A DNA stretch of 64,000 bases from Candidatus Pantoea carbekii (lineage in GTDB: Bacteria > Pseudomonadota > Gammaproteobacteria > Enterobacterales > Enterobacteriaceae). Numbering within the stretch: position 1 is the stretch's first letter; every line of letters begins with the position of its first letter. A program made the translations under genes and the position numbers. The notes beneath the pieces were generated by a model. The model did no database searches and was not told the DNA's origin. It saw nothing but the letters and a program-made list of their open reading frames with translations. The stretch is from the NCBI RefSeq assembly GCF_000971765.1, contig NZ_CP010907.1, positions 1,086,627-1,150,626 of the forward strand. Direction: 5' to 3'. This document shows positions 10,375-21,150 of this stretch, piece after piece.

Positions 10375-10454
10375 CGAGTTATTTTAGAATAAGCAATTTT
10401 CTTACATGAAAATTTTTTTACAAGTTAGGTAGTACATGAATAATAAATAAAAAA

Positions 10455-11494
10455 ATGATGATTGTTCTAGTTTTGTTTGCATGTTTATTGACGTTTTGAA
10501 TACAAAATTAGTCAGGATATTATAATAATTGCACAAAAAAATACTCATAGGTTTAATACATTGGTAGAGCAGTTTTCTGCTAATGTGGAGAGTGTTGTTT
10601 GGAAGATCAAAAAAGTTTTAATTTTAGGTACACAAAATTTTGTTAGGTATACTTTTAATTATTATACTCGTAGTCATATAAATTTTGAAAATGATAATAT
10701 CACCATTGAGACTGATACCTAGTTTATGTAAAACAATTATTGCCAGTTTATTGATGATTAATTAGCAAAGTGCCAATATTCATCTTAATTTAAATAAAAA
10801 AATCTTGATATTATAAACAAATTATTGCTTATATACACATATTAGATGATACTGCCTAACTGATCCATTGCAAGTATCATGCAACAATTGTTTAGATTAT
10901 CTAATTCATAATAAATAAAAAATATGTTTCCGATTTGGGTATTATAGTATGTTAATGACGCAAAATTATCCTGATAAGCGTGAATATCAGTATCTACCTA
11001 ATAGTACGTAAAGTTTACTAACAATAGAATGTTCATTCTTCGTTAATATTGGAAATTATACAAATTGAATGCAGCTTTAACCTTTATGCAGTTAGTCATT
11101 ATAATGCAGTTGGATTAATGCAAATTATGCAAAATTCTGCTGGTCTTGATGTATTTAAAACGAAAGGTAAATATGGTCAACTAAGTCGATTTTATCTATT
11201 TAATGTAAAAAATAACATTGATGTTACTGCTGAGTATATAGAGTTATTGCACAATTACCTTAATGAAATTATTGATCTATTATCGCAGTGTTATTTAGTA
11301 ATTACAGCGATAATAAAGAGATTAATAGTATGTTATCTATTTTCTCTAACAAAAAACATGAATCCTTTTCAATTATCAAATTTATGTCACTTGGCCAAGT
11401 TCACGAAGAACTAGCTAGACAATCTGCTTCTATAGGATCTTATTGTTACTTATATAAAGTAACTGGTGCGCAAAAAAATGATTATTATTTTTGA
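10455..11494 (+). pseudogene. mltC: Decayed membrane-bound lytic murein transglycosylase C
   Basis: MltC is an outer-membrane lipoprotein that cleaves peptidoglycan glycan strands. The order mutY-yggX-mltC is that of E. coli. Parts of MltC can be read in several frames: a lipoprotein-like start near 10455 (MIVLVLFACLL, then a stop), VEQFSANVESVWKIKKVLI and YYTRSHINFENDNITIET at about 10560-10710, then ECSFNLYAVSHYNAVGLMQI at about 11070-11120 around the catalytic domain, and the end YLYKVTGAQKNDYYF stopping at 11494. At least three frameshifts and several stops interrupt it. The overall length (about 1.04 kb) is close to the intact gene, so decay came through small mutations, not one deletion. 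Confidence 0.88.
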
Positions 11495-14110
11495 TGTTTA
11501 TAAAATATATCATCTTGATTATTGTGTAATACTAAAATTTTAAATTTATTGTAAGACATATAAATTATATTTAATATCATTTATATCCCAAGTAATTTTA
11601 TTATTTTTTTCTTAATAAGAACCTAAGTATGCGTTTTTCTAATTATATCATAAATATAAAATTAAAGTCTGTTTGATTGAAAATAGTATATGAGGTAGTT
11701 AAATATTAAATTTGTTTTAGAATCATCTACAAATGATCTTTAAATCTTTTAATTATGTGTTTAATTATATTTTTTAATTGTAAATTTTTTATTGCTTTAA
11801 AATCCATAATCAAGTAAATAATTATTTCATTTAAAATATAACTTTTATAAGTTAAAACTTTCATTATAGATTTGTTATAGAATATTTATTAATATTTATT
11901 GAATGTAATTAAAATATTAATAAATTAATTTTTAGTATCATAATATTTTATATTTAATAAATTAATATCAATATTAACTGATTCATATCATCCTATAATC
12001 TTAAAAATTCAATTTAATTAATAATTTATAATAAATAAAAAATACAATTATTATATTTGTTAATTTTTCATTAAAGAAATATACACAATATATATGTTAA
12101 CAAGAATTCATTATACTATCATATATGAACATTTATAATAATAGATCTGAAATGTTCATATAGCATAAAATTGTTTTAACTAAGTAAAATTAATACGTTA
12201 TATTGCTGAGAACAACGATAATATTTTCAAATAAATCATATTTATATATTTTTTTATTATATTGCTATTCTAATTTTTAGAAAGTTAAAAATTTTTTCTA
12301 TATAAATGTTAATATGTATAAATTTTGAATTTATTATAAAAATTAGTAGGTAATAGTTATTAGAATGAATTTTTCTAAAATATGTCAAATCAAAAAAATT
12401 TCTATTACTATATGAATTATTAAAACTTTAAATAATAAATTGTTTATTAAAATTATGAAGTGTATTCTTAATTACAAGAGTAATTATATTAAAACAATAA
12501 GATATAATCTGTAATAAATGTCACATAATGTTTATTTTTGAAATTTATTTAAATTTTTTTTAAAGTAGATAGGAATTTTACATTGTATATATTTTATGTA
12601 AAATATTAAAGAAGGTATTTTGTATAACTAAAAAATTAGGTTTATTAAATAATTAATTTTTAACAACTTTTAAGTTAGTACTATTTAAAAAAGAAAAATT
12701 TTCCAAATATAAAATTAGCATACACAAGATAGTCAATTCTAATATTAATTTTTAAAAAATATTTATATTCGCCATATTTTAGCATAAAAAGTTTGAATTT
12801 TCAATAAAAAATAACACATTGTTTGTCTTTTATGCTAGAGATAGCCTATAATCACTTACTATCATAAGTAGTATTTAATATTATTTTTGAAAATTATCAA
12901 TTTATTGTAAATCAATTTAAAATTAATCTAGTAATATATTACTGTTCTACATAGTAATTTAGCAAATTGATAATATTAAGTAAGTTACTGATTATTGATC
13001 AATTTTATGCGTTTAGTTTATATTTTGATAAAACAATAGTAAAAATTATTTAACCTTTTAAATTTACTAATTATTTTATAATACTAAATAATGGTATTTT
13101 AAATAAGCTTGTTTAAAAAATAAAATAGCTTATCTATGATAATATTTGCTAACAATTACTGAAACTTTGATTTTCTTGGTAGAAAGCATAGATTATATGA
13201 TGTATTTCATTCAATGCAGCCGAATACTAGATCGGCGGTACTAGATATAGATTAAAATCCAAATTAACCAATTATATAATAAATATTCTTTATGTTTCTT
13301 GAGTTCAAAAATTTATTAGACACTTCGGTTAGATCAAATGATTTATATTTTTTACAAAATTCTTTTCTTTAAAGTATTTGCTTTTAAAATATATAGAGAT
13401 AATATTTATATAGACTTAATTAGATTTAAATTTGCTGTATTACATTATTTAACAGGACATTTTGTCTTTGCTGATGTATTTATTAAAACAACAGCGTAAA
13501 ATTTTTTCATTGTGTTCAATCTATGTTCATAGATGATAAACGGAATCATTATCTGTATAGATATGGTGTATAAAATATTTAATTTAAAATTAAATATTTT
13601 CATAAAAAACAAGTCATAATATATAATATTTTTCAATCTTAGGTTGCAAATTAACATACTAGGTATGTGTATATGATGTAATCACTGCATAGGGACATAA
13701 TTATTTAAATATTGTTATTGTAATGTATCATAGCATATCGCGATAACGCCGTAGTTTTTTGTTTCTATAGATATTAAATTTTTAATATAAAATATACAAA
13801 CTATTCTTTCATAGCTATATAATTCAAAAAATTATTGCAAAAATATTTTTTTTGATCATTTTTGTTTTATGAAATTCAGTGTCCTATTTACATGCAGGCT
13901 GCAAACCAATAATATGCAATTTATTATACAAGATAAAAGAAATGAGATTTTTATTTAAATTAAATAATCAACCTAATCTACTTTTAAAGTATACGATAGC
14001 TTCTTTTTAATATATTCAAATGTATAAAGTTTATATTTTTTAAAATTTTGAGTAAATCAAAAAATTTTTTAACAATGAGCATTCTAGTAAAATGATTCTA
14101 AAATATGATT
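11495..14110. other. 2.6-kb gene desert
   Basis: The longest gene-free stretch in the window, between mltC and deoB. In E. coli nupG and speC follow mltC, and deoC and deoA precede deoB; none could be read here. Two inverted repeats were noted: 12122-12134 with 12150-12162 (13 bp, 15-base loop), and 13572-13585 with 13587-13600 (14 bp, one central base). A slightly less AT-rich patch near 13195-13250 matches nothing recognised. Confidence 0.5.
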
Positions 14111-14166
14111 TTGTGGTTTACGTTTAGTTATTAGTATATTGTGGTATACATTTAGTTATTAGTATA
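14111..14166. repeat. 28-bp tandem repeat upstream of deoB
   Basis: Two adjacent 28-base units, 14111-14138 and 14139-14166, differ at only two positions; both start TTGTGG and end TTTAGTTATTAGTATA. A weaker partial third copy may follow to about 14190. The array ends about 40 bases before the deoB start. It could be duplicated operator or promoter DNA or a slippage product. Confidence 0.85.
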
Positions 14167-14205
14167 TAATGAAGTTATGAGTATATAACGAGTAACGAAA
14201 TTTTG

Positions 14206-15438
14206 ATGAAACGTGTTTTTATTATGGTTCTTGATTCATTTGGTATTGGATGCAGTAAAGATTCTGAGAAATTCGGTGATCAAGGAGCAGATACATTAGG
14301 TCATATTGCTGATGTCTGCTTTCAAAATTTTAATCATGAAATCCTACAAGCTCCTTTTTATTTACCTAATCTAAATGCATTAGGATTGGGTAAAGCCGCT
14401 GAGATTTCCACCGGAAGATTCCCAACAGGGCTTAATGAACATGCAGAAATAATTGGTGCTTATGGATGTGCTGGCATGTTATCATCTGGTAAAGATACAC
14501 CATCAGGTCATTGGGAAATGGCTGGTGTACCAATCATGTTTGATTGGCATTATTTTTTAGATCAAGAGAACAGTTTTCCAAAATTTTTACTAAAAAATTT
14601 AATCAAAAAAGCTAATTTGCCAGGGTATCTCGGTAATTGTCATTCTTCTGGTACATTAATTATTAATGAATTAGGTGAAGAACATATTAAAACAGGTAAG
14701 CCAATTTTCTATACCTCTTCAGATTCTGTATTTCAAATTGCCTGTCATGAAAAATTCTTTGGTTTAACACGTCTCTATCAGTTATCTAAAATCGTTCGTC
14801 AAGAACTTATTGATGCTGGGTATAATATTTGTCGTGTGATAGCACGTCCATTTATAGGTGAGAAAAAACATGATTTTAGACGCACCGGTAACCGTCAAGA
14901 TTTTGTGGTTGAGCCACCTTTACCTACTATTTTAAAAAAATTTGTGGATGAGAAAAATGGTGAAGTAATTGCAGTGGGTAAAATCGCAGATATTTATGCT
15001 AGACAGGGTATTACGCAGATCATTAAAGCTAATGGGTTAGAAAATTTACTAAATGCGACGATTACACAAATAAAGAAAATATCGAATGATTCTATCATTT
15101 TTACAAATTTCGTCGATTTTGATTCTATTTGGGGGCATCGGCGTGATATTGCTGGATATGCAAATGGACTTAAATTTTTTGATTCCCGTCTACCAGAACT
15201 TATGGCTTTAGTGCAGCAAGATGATATCTTAATTCTTACTGCTGATCACGGTTGTGATCCAAGTTGGCATGGTACTAATCATACACGTGAACATGTTCCC
15301 ATTCTTCTTTACGGACCTAATATACAACCTAGGTCGTTAGGCTATCGCGATACATTAGCTGATATTGCACAAACTATTGCAAGTTATTTTAGTCTCTCTA
15401 AGATGCAATACGGTACTAGTATGTTACAATATAATTAA
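14206..15438 (+). CDS. deoB: Phosphopentomutase DeoB
   Basis: 410 residues; E. coli DeoB has 407. It interconverts (deoxy)ribose 1-phosphate and 5-phosphate using two Mn(II) ions, linking nucleoside salvage to central metabolism. The alkaline phosphatase-superfamily metal sites are visible: VLDSFGIG at the N-terminus, [13 protein letters not shown] and [12 protein letters not shown] towards the end. The phosphorylated-Thr region [14 protein letters not shown] is present. A TTG at 14203 adds one residue; the ATG at 14206 is used. It forms a pair with deoD after a 15-base gap; the upstream deoC and deoA of E. coli are absent. Confidence 0.95.
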   Translation: MKRVFIMVLDSFGIGCSKDSEKFGDQGADTLGHIADVCFQNFNHEILQAPFYLPNLNALGLGKAAEISTGRFPTGLNEHAEIIGAYGCAGMLSSGKDTPSGHWEMAGVPIMFDWHYFLDQENSFPKFLLKNLIKKANLPGYLGNCHSSGTLIINELGEEHIKTGKPIFYTSSDSVFQIACHEKFFGLTRLYQLSKIVRQELIDAGYNICRVIARPFIGEKKHDFRRTGNRQDFVVEPPLPTILKKFVDEKNGEVIAVGKIADIYARQGITQIIKANGLENLLNATITQIKKISNDSIIFTNFVDFDSIWGHRRDIAGYANGLKFFDSRLPELMALVQQDDILILTADHGCDPSWHGTNHTREHVPILLYGPNIQPRSLGYRDTLADIAQTIASYFSLSKMQYGTSMLQYN

Positions 15439-15453
15439 AAGTGGATAATGATC

Positions 15454-16173
15454 ATGGTAACACCTCATATTAATGCACAAATAGGTGACTTCTCAGATGT
15501 AGTACTAATGTCTGGTGATCCATTACGTGTTAAATATATTGCTCAAACATTTTTAGAAAATATAGTTCAAGTTAACAATGTACGTAATATGTTTGGTTTT
15601 ACAGGCATATATAAAAATAGAAGAATTTCAGTGATGACACATGGAATAGGTATGCCATCTTGTTCTTTATATACCAAGGAGCTTATTACCGACTTTGGAG
15701 TCAAAAAAATAATTCGAGTCGGGTCGTGTGGAACTTTGCGTACTGAAATTAAATTACGTGACATCATCATTGCCTTAGGTGCTTCTACTGATTCAAATAT
15801 AAACCGTATACGTTTTAAAAATCATGATTTTGCTGCGATTGCAGATTTTAATATGGTACGGAATGCAGTGGATGCTGCAAACATGTTAGGAATACCTACA
15901 TATGTTGGTAACATTTTTTCTTCAGATTTATTTTATAACCCAGATATTCAGTTGTTCAATATATTAGAACAATATGGTATATTAGGTGTAGACATGGAAA
16001 CTGCTGGTATGTATGGTACGGTGGCTGAATTTGGCGCAAAAGCATTAACTATATGTACTGTGTCTGATCACATTAAAATAGGTGAACGCAGTTCTTCTGA
16101 AGAACGTGAGACAACTTTTAATGACATGATTAAAATTGCATTAGATTCCATTCTGTTAGAAAAAATTTATTAG
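15454..16173 (+). CDS. deoD: Purine-nucleoside phosphorylase, DeoD type
   Basis: 239 residues from the ATG at 15454, the E. coli length. It is a hexameric enzyme that splits purine (deoxy)nucleosides with phosphate to base and pentose 1-phosphate, the substrate of DeoB just upstream. Phosphate-site residues sit in [10 protein letters not shown] and RVGSCGT, the ribose-binding Glu in DMETAG (EMEAAG in E. coli) and the general-acid Asp in CTVSDHIK. An ATG two codons earlier is possible, but the family start is MVTPHIN. No terminator is obvious downstream. Confidence 0.95.
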   Translation: MVTPHINAQIGDFSDVVLMSGDPLRVKYIAQTFLENIVQVNNVRNMFGFTGIYKNRRISVMTHGIGMPSCSLYTKELITDFGVKKIIRVGSCGTLRTEIKLRDIIIALGASTDSNINRIRFKNHDFAAIADFNMVRNAVDAANMLGIPTYVGNIFSSDLFYNPDIQLFNILEQYGILGVDMETAGMYGTVAEFGAKALTICTVSDHIKIGERSSSEERETTFNDMIKIALDSILLEKIY

Positions 16174-17107
16174 CATAATGTCAGAGTTAATCAGAATTAT
16201 TAATCCTATATCTAGAAAACTGATTGATTATAAATTTTTAAATTCAAATATCATAATAATAATATATTATGATGTGTAATTAATTTTAAATACAAGAAAT
16301 TGTATTTTATTTTTATAATGTCTTTATATATCACGTACCTGATGTTAAAATATATTAAATTTAATAAAAAATATTTTTTAATAAATATATTGATATCTCT
16401 TTAGTCCACAGCTATTGAATTAATATAGCTTTTTCTATTTAATTTAGAATATTATTAATTTATTTATTTTTTAAATTTTTTTTAAGATTATGTTTTATTA
16501 ATATGAATATATTGATTCAATTGTCTCTGCTGTCTTAGTAACGTATAACACATAAACTTTATCATTCTAAATGTATTTAAAATATGAGCAAAATTTTATC
16601 ATTTTAGTTTGTAAGTAAGCTGTTTAGTTATTAACTATCTGCATTTTTATGAGTTGAATAATATTCATATAGAGGACACTATAACATATATAGAGTTTAT
16701 AACATTAGTGTTTTGAAAGGTGTATATTTGTATTATTTTAGAATTTGATATATAATTAAACTGAAAGGGTTAATAAAATTAGAACATAATATAATTTTTT
16801 AAAAAAAACAATCGGTATTATTATTTTTTAGTGGATAATAACATTGATCTATTTTTCGACAAAAATTATAACAAATATAAATATTAATATGTTAAACATA
16901 GTCATCTATATTAACTAATGTTTTGTCATATGTATATTATATACATGTTAGATTCATTTATTACGTCGTTTAATAAAAATATTTATAATATATTTTTTGT
17001 AATACCAACGGTAAATATAAATTTATAATTTAAGAAAATTATTTTTAAATTATAAAAATGCCAAACTTTACATAGATTGATTTATGTAATTCTTTGAGGA
17101 ATTTTAA
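16174..17107. other. Gene-free gap downstream of deoD
   Basis: About 930 bases of AT-rich DNA, with no recognisable gene, RNA or strong hairpin. The last 30 bases supply the leader of the KGG-repeat gene, including TTTGAGGA just upstream of its start. Confidence 0.45.
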
Positions 17108-17278
17108 ATGAGCAATTTAAGAGGTGGTAATGGTAATTTTGCTATGAATCCTGAACGAGCACGTGAAGCCGGTAAAAAAGGAGGATCCGTAAGTAGCAGT
17201 AACTTTCGTAATAATCCTAAACGTGCTGTTAGAGCAGGACGTAAAGGTGGTAAGAGAAGCCGAACAAATTCTAGATAA
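17108..17278 (+). CDS. Small KGG-repeat stress protein (YciG/YmdF type)
   Basis: A 56-residue basic protein, too short for most ORF filters. It has two copies of the bacterial KGG motif: GGNGNFAMNPERAREAGKKG and then SNFRNNPKRAVRAGRKGG, the composition and spacing typical of E. coli YciG, YmdF and Con-10-like proteins. The family is associated with general stress and stationary phase (RpoS-linked in enterics); the biochemical role is not known. The ATG has TTTGAGGA nine bases upstream. The + strand frame has a strong start signal and clear family pattern, whereas the overlapping minus-strand frame at 17104-17367 does not. The neighbours give no functional hint. Confidence 0.85.
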   Translation: MSNLRGGNGNFAMNPERAREAGKKGGSVSSSNFRNNPKRAVRAGRKGGKRSRTNSR

Positions 17279-17634
17279 TAAATTCTTTTAACCAAGAAAG
17301 TGAAATATACTACCATTTGAATTTTGTATTTAAATTTTAAGTATTCTATTGAATTCATTTTGCACAATTAATTAAGCTTTTATGAAATAATAGGCAAAAA
17401 TATGTCTTGCTTGAATGTTAAAAAGATTTGATATATATCAAATCATTGGTGCTAGTATAATAATTAACTTACTAATGCTTAGTTAATTGGTGCTTTTATT
17501 TTTAAAATTAGGATCTATACAAAAATATACTTTATATTATTTAAATACAGGGATTTTTTAATAATATAAAAATCAACCTTGTATTAATTTATAATTAACA
17601 ACTATTATAACGCGTTATTTATATTATATCATAG
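17279..17634. other. Intergenic region with a 20-bp perfect palindrome
   Basis: 356 bases between the convergent KGG gene and gshB. At 17425-17444 is GATTTGATATATATCAAATC, a perfect 20-bp palindrome. A GATTTTT/AAAAATC hairpin near 17553-17577 might end gshB transcription. No gene seen. Confidence 0.45.
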
Positions 17635-18585
17635 TTAGTGGCGCATTAAACGTTTCTCGATAGCATTTATTAACATACCAGTAATTGAAACAGGAAAAAC
17701 TGACTCAATTTCACAGACACACGTTGGGCTAGTTATGTTGATTTCAGTTAATTTATTGCCTATAATATCCAGTCCTGCAAAAATTATTCCTTTAGTTTTA
17801 ATTATAGGTGCAATACGACGAGCAATTTTCCAATCGCTTTCGCTAAGTGGACGTGCTTCACCATACCCGCCTACAGCAAGATTGCCTCGTGTTTCATATC
17901 CTTGAGGTATTCGCGCTAAACAATACGGTATCGGTTGCCCATCTACTATTAGTACACGTTTATCCCCTTCTTCGATTTCCTTTAAATAATTTTGTGCTAT
18001 ACAAAAATACTGACCATGATTAGTAAGTACTTCTGTAATTACACCAAAATTTGGATCGTTTTGTTTAATGCGGAAGATGGACATACCTCCCATCCCATCA
18101 AGCGGTTTGATGATAATATCACCATGTTGTTGCCAAAAAGCATGTAATTTTTCTTTTTTAGACGTAACCAATGTATGAGGTGTTAAATCCGAAAACCAAG
18201 CGGTATAGAGTTTTTCGTTGCAATTACGTAGGCTTTGTGGTGTATTAATAATCAATGTACCTTGTTCTTCAGCATATTCCAATAAATAAGTAGCATATAT
18301 AAATTCAGCATTAAACGGCGGATCTTTACGCATCAATATCACATTGAGATTAGATAGTTTTATATCTTGTTCGTTATAAAATTGGTACCATTGTTCACAG
18401 TCGTTTTTAACACGAAGTGTGCGAGTATGTCCATATGCAATACCATTATGTAAAAAAAGATCATCTATTTCCATATAATGAATTTCATAACCATGTTCTT
18501 GTGCTTTAAGCAAAATAGCAAAACTCGTATCTTTTTTAATATTAATGGAAGAAATAGGATCCATAATAATTCCAAGTTTTATCAT
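17635..18585 (-). CDS. gshB: Glutathione synthetase
   Basis: 316 residues from the ATG at 18585, identical in length to E. coli GshB. It joins gamma-glutamylcysteine and glycine with ATP to give glutathione. The ATP-grasp fold is visible: IKLGIIMDPI at the start, VILMRKDPPFNAEFIYATY, the glycine-rich loop KPLDGMGGMSIFR, GDKRVLIVDGQPIPYCLARI and NITSPTCVCEIE. A start four codons upstream would lie in the TTGGAAA ribosome-binding sequence. It is transcribed in the same direction as galP and metK further upstream, with a 0.7 kb gap where E. coli has sprT, endA and rsmE. Confidence 0.96.
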   Translation of the reverse strand: MIKLGIIMDPISSINIKKDTSFAILLKAQEHGYEIHYMEIDDLFLHNGIAYGHTRTLRVKNDCEQWYQFYNEQDIKLSNLNVILMRKDPPFNAEFIYATYLLEYAEEQGTLIINTPQSLRNCNEKLYTAWFSDLTPHTLVTSKKEKLHAFWQQHGDIIIKPLDGMGGMSIFRIKQNDPNFGVITEVLTNHGQYFCIAQNYLKEIEEGDKRVLIVDGQPIPYCLARIPQGYETRGNLAVGGYGEARPLSESDWKIARRIAPIIKTKGIIFAGLDIIGNKLTEINITSPTCVCEIESVFPVSITGMLINAIEKRLMRH

Positions 18586-19312
18586 TATATTTTCCAATGT
18601 GATTAGAATACAATTTTTTTATTTTTAGTATACATAAACTAGATCGTTAAAATTTTTTATCAGAAAAATGATAAATATTTAATATGTAAAATTATAAATT
18701 CTATTTATATATCATTTCATTCTCTTTACAATTGCACTCTAATTTTTTAATTTATATAAAATATAGTATTTAGTTATTAGAAATAATATTCTAAAAATAA
18801 TTACCAATAAAGGAGTGCATAAGAATACATGAATCATATAAAATATTTCAAACCATTTAATATGATCTTATATTTTTAACGATTTACTTTAATTCAATAT
18901 AATATTTAATTTTTTATATAAATAATAAATAATTTATAATCGTATGTGATGATAAAAAAATTTATCTCATTATTATATAAATATATTTTTAATTTTTTAA
19001 ATACAAAAATAATATTTAATATAAAATAGATAATACCTGCAGATTAATTAATATATTTGTATTTGGAAAAATTTATTATGCATAGGATGTACAAATTAAT
19101 TTGATTTAAGTTAAAAAATTTTTGAAAAAGAATGCATATTGTTTAGGTAAAAAAGATTACAGAAGAAGAATAATTCTATTAAGAATAGTATACTCATTCT
19201 ATATTGATAATTACTTCATTATTTAATTTTTGTAAAAATTAAATAATGAGAAAGAACCATATTGAATAGTATAGTCTCAATTATTTTTGTAGCTCTTTCT
19301 CACATAAAATTT
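18586..19312. other. Gap between gshB and galP (sprT, endA, rsmE position)
   Basis: About 730 bases. E. coli has sprT, endA and rsmE here; no trace of them was read. A perfect 16-bp inverted repeat with a 2-base centre lies at 19216-19249 (CATTATTTAATTTTT and its complement), about 65 bases beyond the galP stop. Confidence 0.45.
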
Positions 19313-20707
19313 TTATTTTTGACCAATATCACGCAATTTTTTGCCTAACATTAAATTACACTCGATATGTTCTAAGGAAATATTTTTAGTTTCTGGAACA
19401 AGTATAATAGTCAATACAATAAATAGTATATTCAGTGCAGCGTAGATCCAAAAAGTTACTGCTTTACCCAATATATCTAACATACTTAGGAAAGTAGCAC
19501 CAACTATCATATTTGCAATCCAATTAGTAGTAGTAGATACTGTAATACCAAAATCACGACCTTTAAGGGGCTGAATTTCTGAACATAGCACCCAAACTAG
19601 TGGCCCTGCAGACATTGCAAAACCAACTATAAAGATTAGTAACATAATAATAGCAAAATACTGTGCACTCACAGAATGAATAGTTATATGCAGCATGGTT
19701 CCAAGAATACCTATACCACAAGCCATAACTAAAAAACCTAATATGAGCGTTGGTTTTCTTCCCCATCGATCTACTAAACCGATAGCAATAAAAGTAGCTA
19801 ATACATTTACTAAACCTACAAGTACCGTACCCCACATTTGTTTTGTTGTATTTGCAAAACCCGCAATTTCAAAAATTTTAGGTGCATAGTACATGATTAT
19901 ATTCATGCCTGTAAATTGTTGCATTATTTGTAGCAAAATACCAAGGAATACTGCTCGACGGAAATTTCTGTTATGTTGAAATAATTGCCAACCAGATTGT
20001 TTAACCTTTAAACTTTCACGAATTTCGTCTAATTCACGTTTTGCATGTTCGCTGGTATCTCGTAAACGATCTAATACACGTTGTGCATCACGGAAGTCGC
20101 CTTTCGCTGCTAACCAACGTGGACTATTAGGTAAAAATAACACCCCTGCTAATAACAAAATAGCCGGTATAGTAATAATACCTAACATATAACGCCATGC
20201 ACCTGTATTACTGAATATAGTGTCTGATATATATGCCATGAGAATGCCGATAGTAATCATTAACTGATAAAGTGAAATCATACTACCGCGAATTTTTTCC
20301 GATGCAATTTCAGAAAGATACAAAGGAGCCGTATAGGAGGCAACACCTACAGCTAACCCAAGTACTATTCTTGCAGCAATGAGCATACTTATATTGAGTG
20401 CTATTGCAGACCAAACAGAACCTATTACAAATAAAATTGCACCTACCATTAAACTTTTTTTGCGACCAAGACGCAATGACATCCAACCACTACCAATCGC
20501 ACCTATAGCAGCACCGAACATCATAGAGCTTACAATCCATTCTTGCTGGTTTAAAGTAACTTGAAAATCCGTAGCAATAAAAGGTAAAGCACCAGCGATA
20601 ACGCCTATATCAAGACCGAATAGCAGGCCAGCTAAAGCAGCTAAAAAGCATACAAAAAAAGTCATTGCCTTATTTGAAGTTCTGCTTGTGTAAGTATTAC
20701 TAAGCAT
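19313..20707 (-). CDS. galP: Galactose:proton symporter (MFS sugar transporter)
   Basis: 464 residues from the ATG at 20707, exactly the E. coli GalP length. GalP is a 12-helix inner-membrane importer of galactose and glucose driven by protons. Signatures are [18 protein letters not shown] in helix 1, GRKKSLM after helix 2, PNSPRW between helices 6 and 7 (PDSPRW in E. coli), [14 protein letters not shown] and [12 protein letters not shown] at the end. GGGAGG precedes the ATG by four bases and settles the start. In a PTS-poor symbiont it might be the main hexose entry route, which is inference. Order galP-metK is as in E. coli. Confidence 0.95.
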   Translation of the reverse strand: MLSNTYTSRTSNKAMTFFVCFLAALAGLLFGLDIGVIAGALPFIATDFQVTLNQQEWIVSSMMFGAAIGAIGSGWMSLRLGRKKSLMVGAILFVIGSVWSAIALNISMLIAARIVLGLAVGVASYTAPLYLSEIASEKIRGSMISLYQLMITIGILMAYISDTIFSNTGAWRYMLGIITIPAILLLAGVLFLPNSPRWLAAKGDFRDAQRVLDRLRDTSEHAKRELDEIRESLKVKQSGWQLFQHNRNFRRAVFLGILLQIMQQFTGMNIIMYYAPKIFEIAGFANTTKQMWGTVLVGLVNVLATFIAIGLVDRWGRKPTLILGFLVMACGIGILGTMLHITIHSVSAQYFAIIMLLIFIVGFAMSAGPLVWVLCSEIQPLKGRDFGITVSTTTNWIANMIVGATFLSMLDILGKAVTFWIYAALNILFIVLTIILVPETKNISLEHIECNLMLGKKLRDIGQK

Positions 20708-21150
20708 ATTGCCTCCCAAGTTTATCTATCATTTTTGTATCAATTTTAAACACTTGCTAACAAAAGAAAAAGTGAGAACGGCCATAAAATATAATTAATA
20801 ACATATCACGAAACCATGTAATTCAGTATGTTATCGGAAATATTATGTAATTGTCTGGGTTAGTTGTAGCACTTTTTAAGTTTTTAAAATTCATTTATAC
20901 ATTATCTAATAAATATCTAAATTACATATAGTAAAATGTTTAAGAATTAAATTTCTGATACTTTTGTAAATCTTAAAATTTAGTATTAAAAATAATTAAA
21001 TTTCTTAATATATATGCACAGTGATAATCTTTTGTTAAAGGAGTACAAGATGCATTTGTTTTAAAAATATATTATGATAAAGTTATCTTATGATAGATTG
21101 GATCTTTCTTAAAGCTCCTTTATAAAATAAACTAAAATTATATCGAATAT
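20708..21150. other. Intergenic region between metK and galP
   Basis: About 440 AT-rich bases holding the galP leader with its GGGAGG site. No gene or clear terminator for metK was recognised. Confidence 0.4.

Noticed and set aside
13445..13657. 70-codon open frame on the minus strand in the gene desert
   Set aside because: Composition is that of AT-rich random DNA (Ile, Lys, Asn, Tyr-rich), with no ribosome-binding site or family pattern.
17104..17367. 87-codon open frame on the minus strand
   Set aside because: It is the shadow of the KGG-repeat gene at 17108-17278, whose own strand has a proper start and a recognised repeat pattern.
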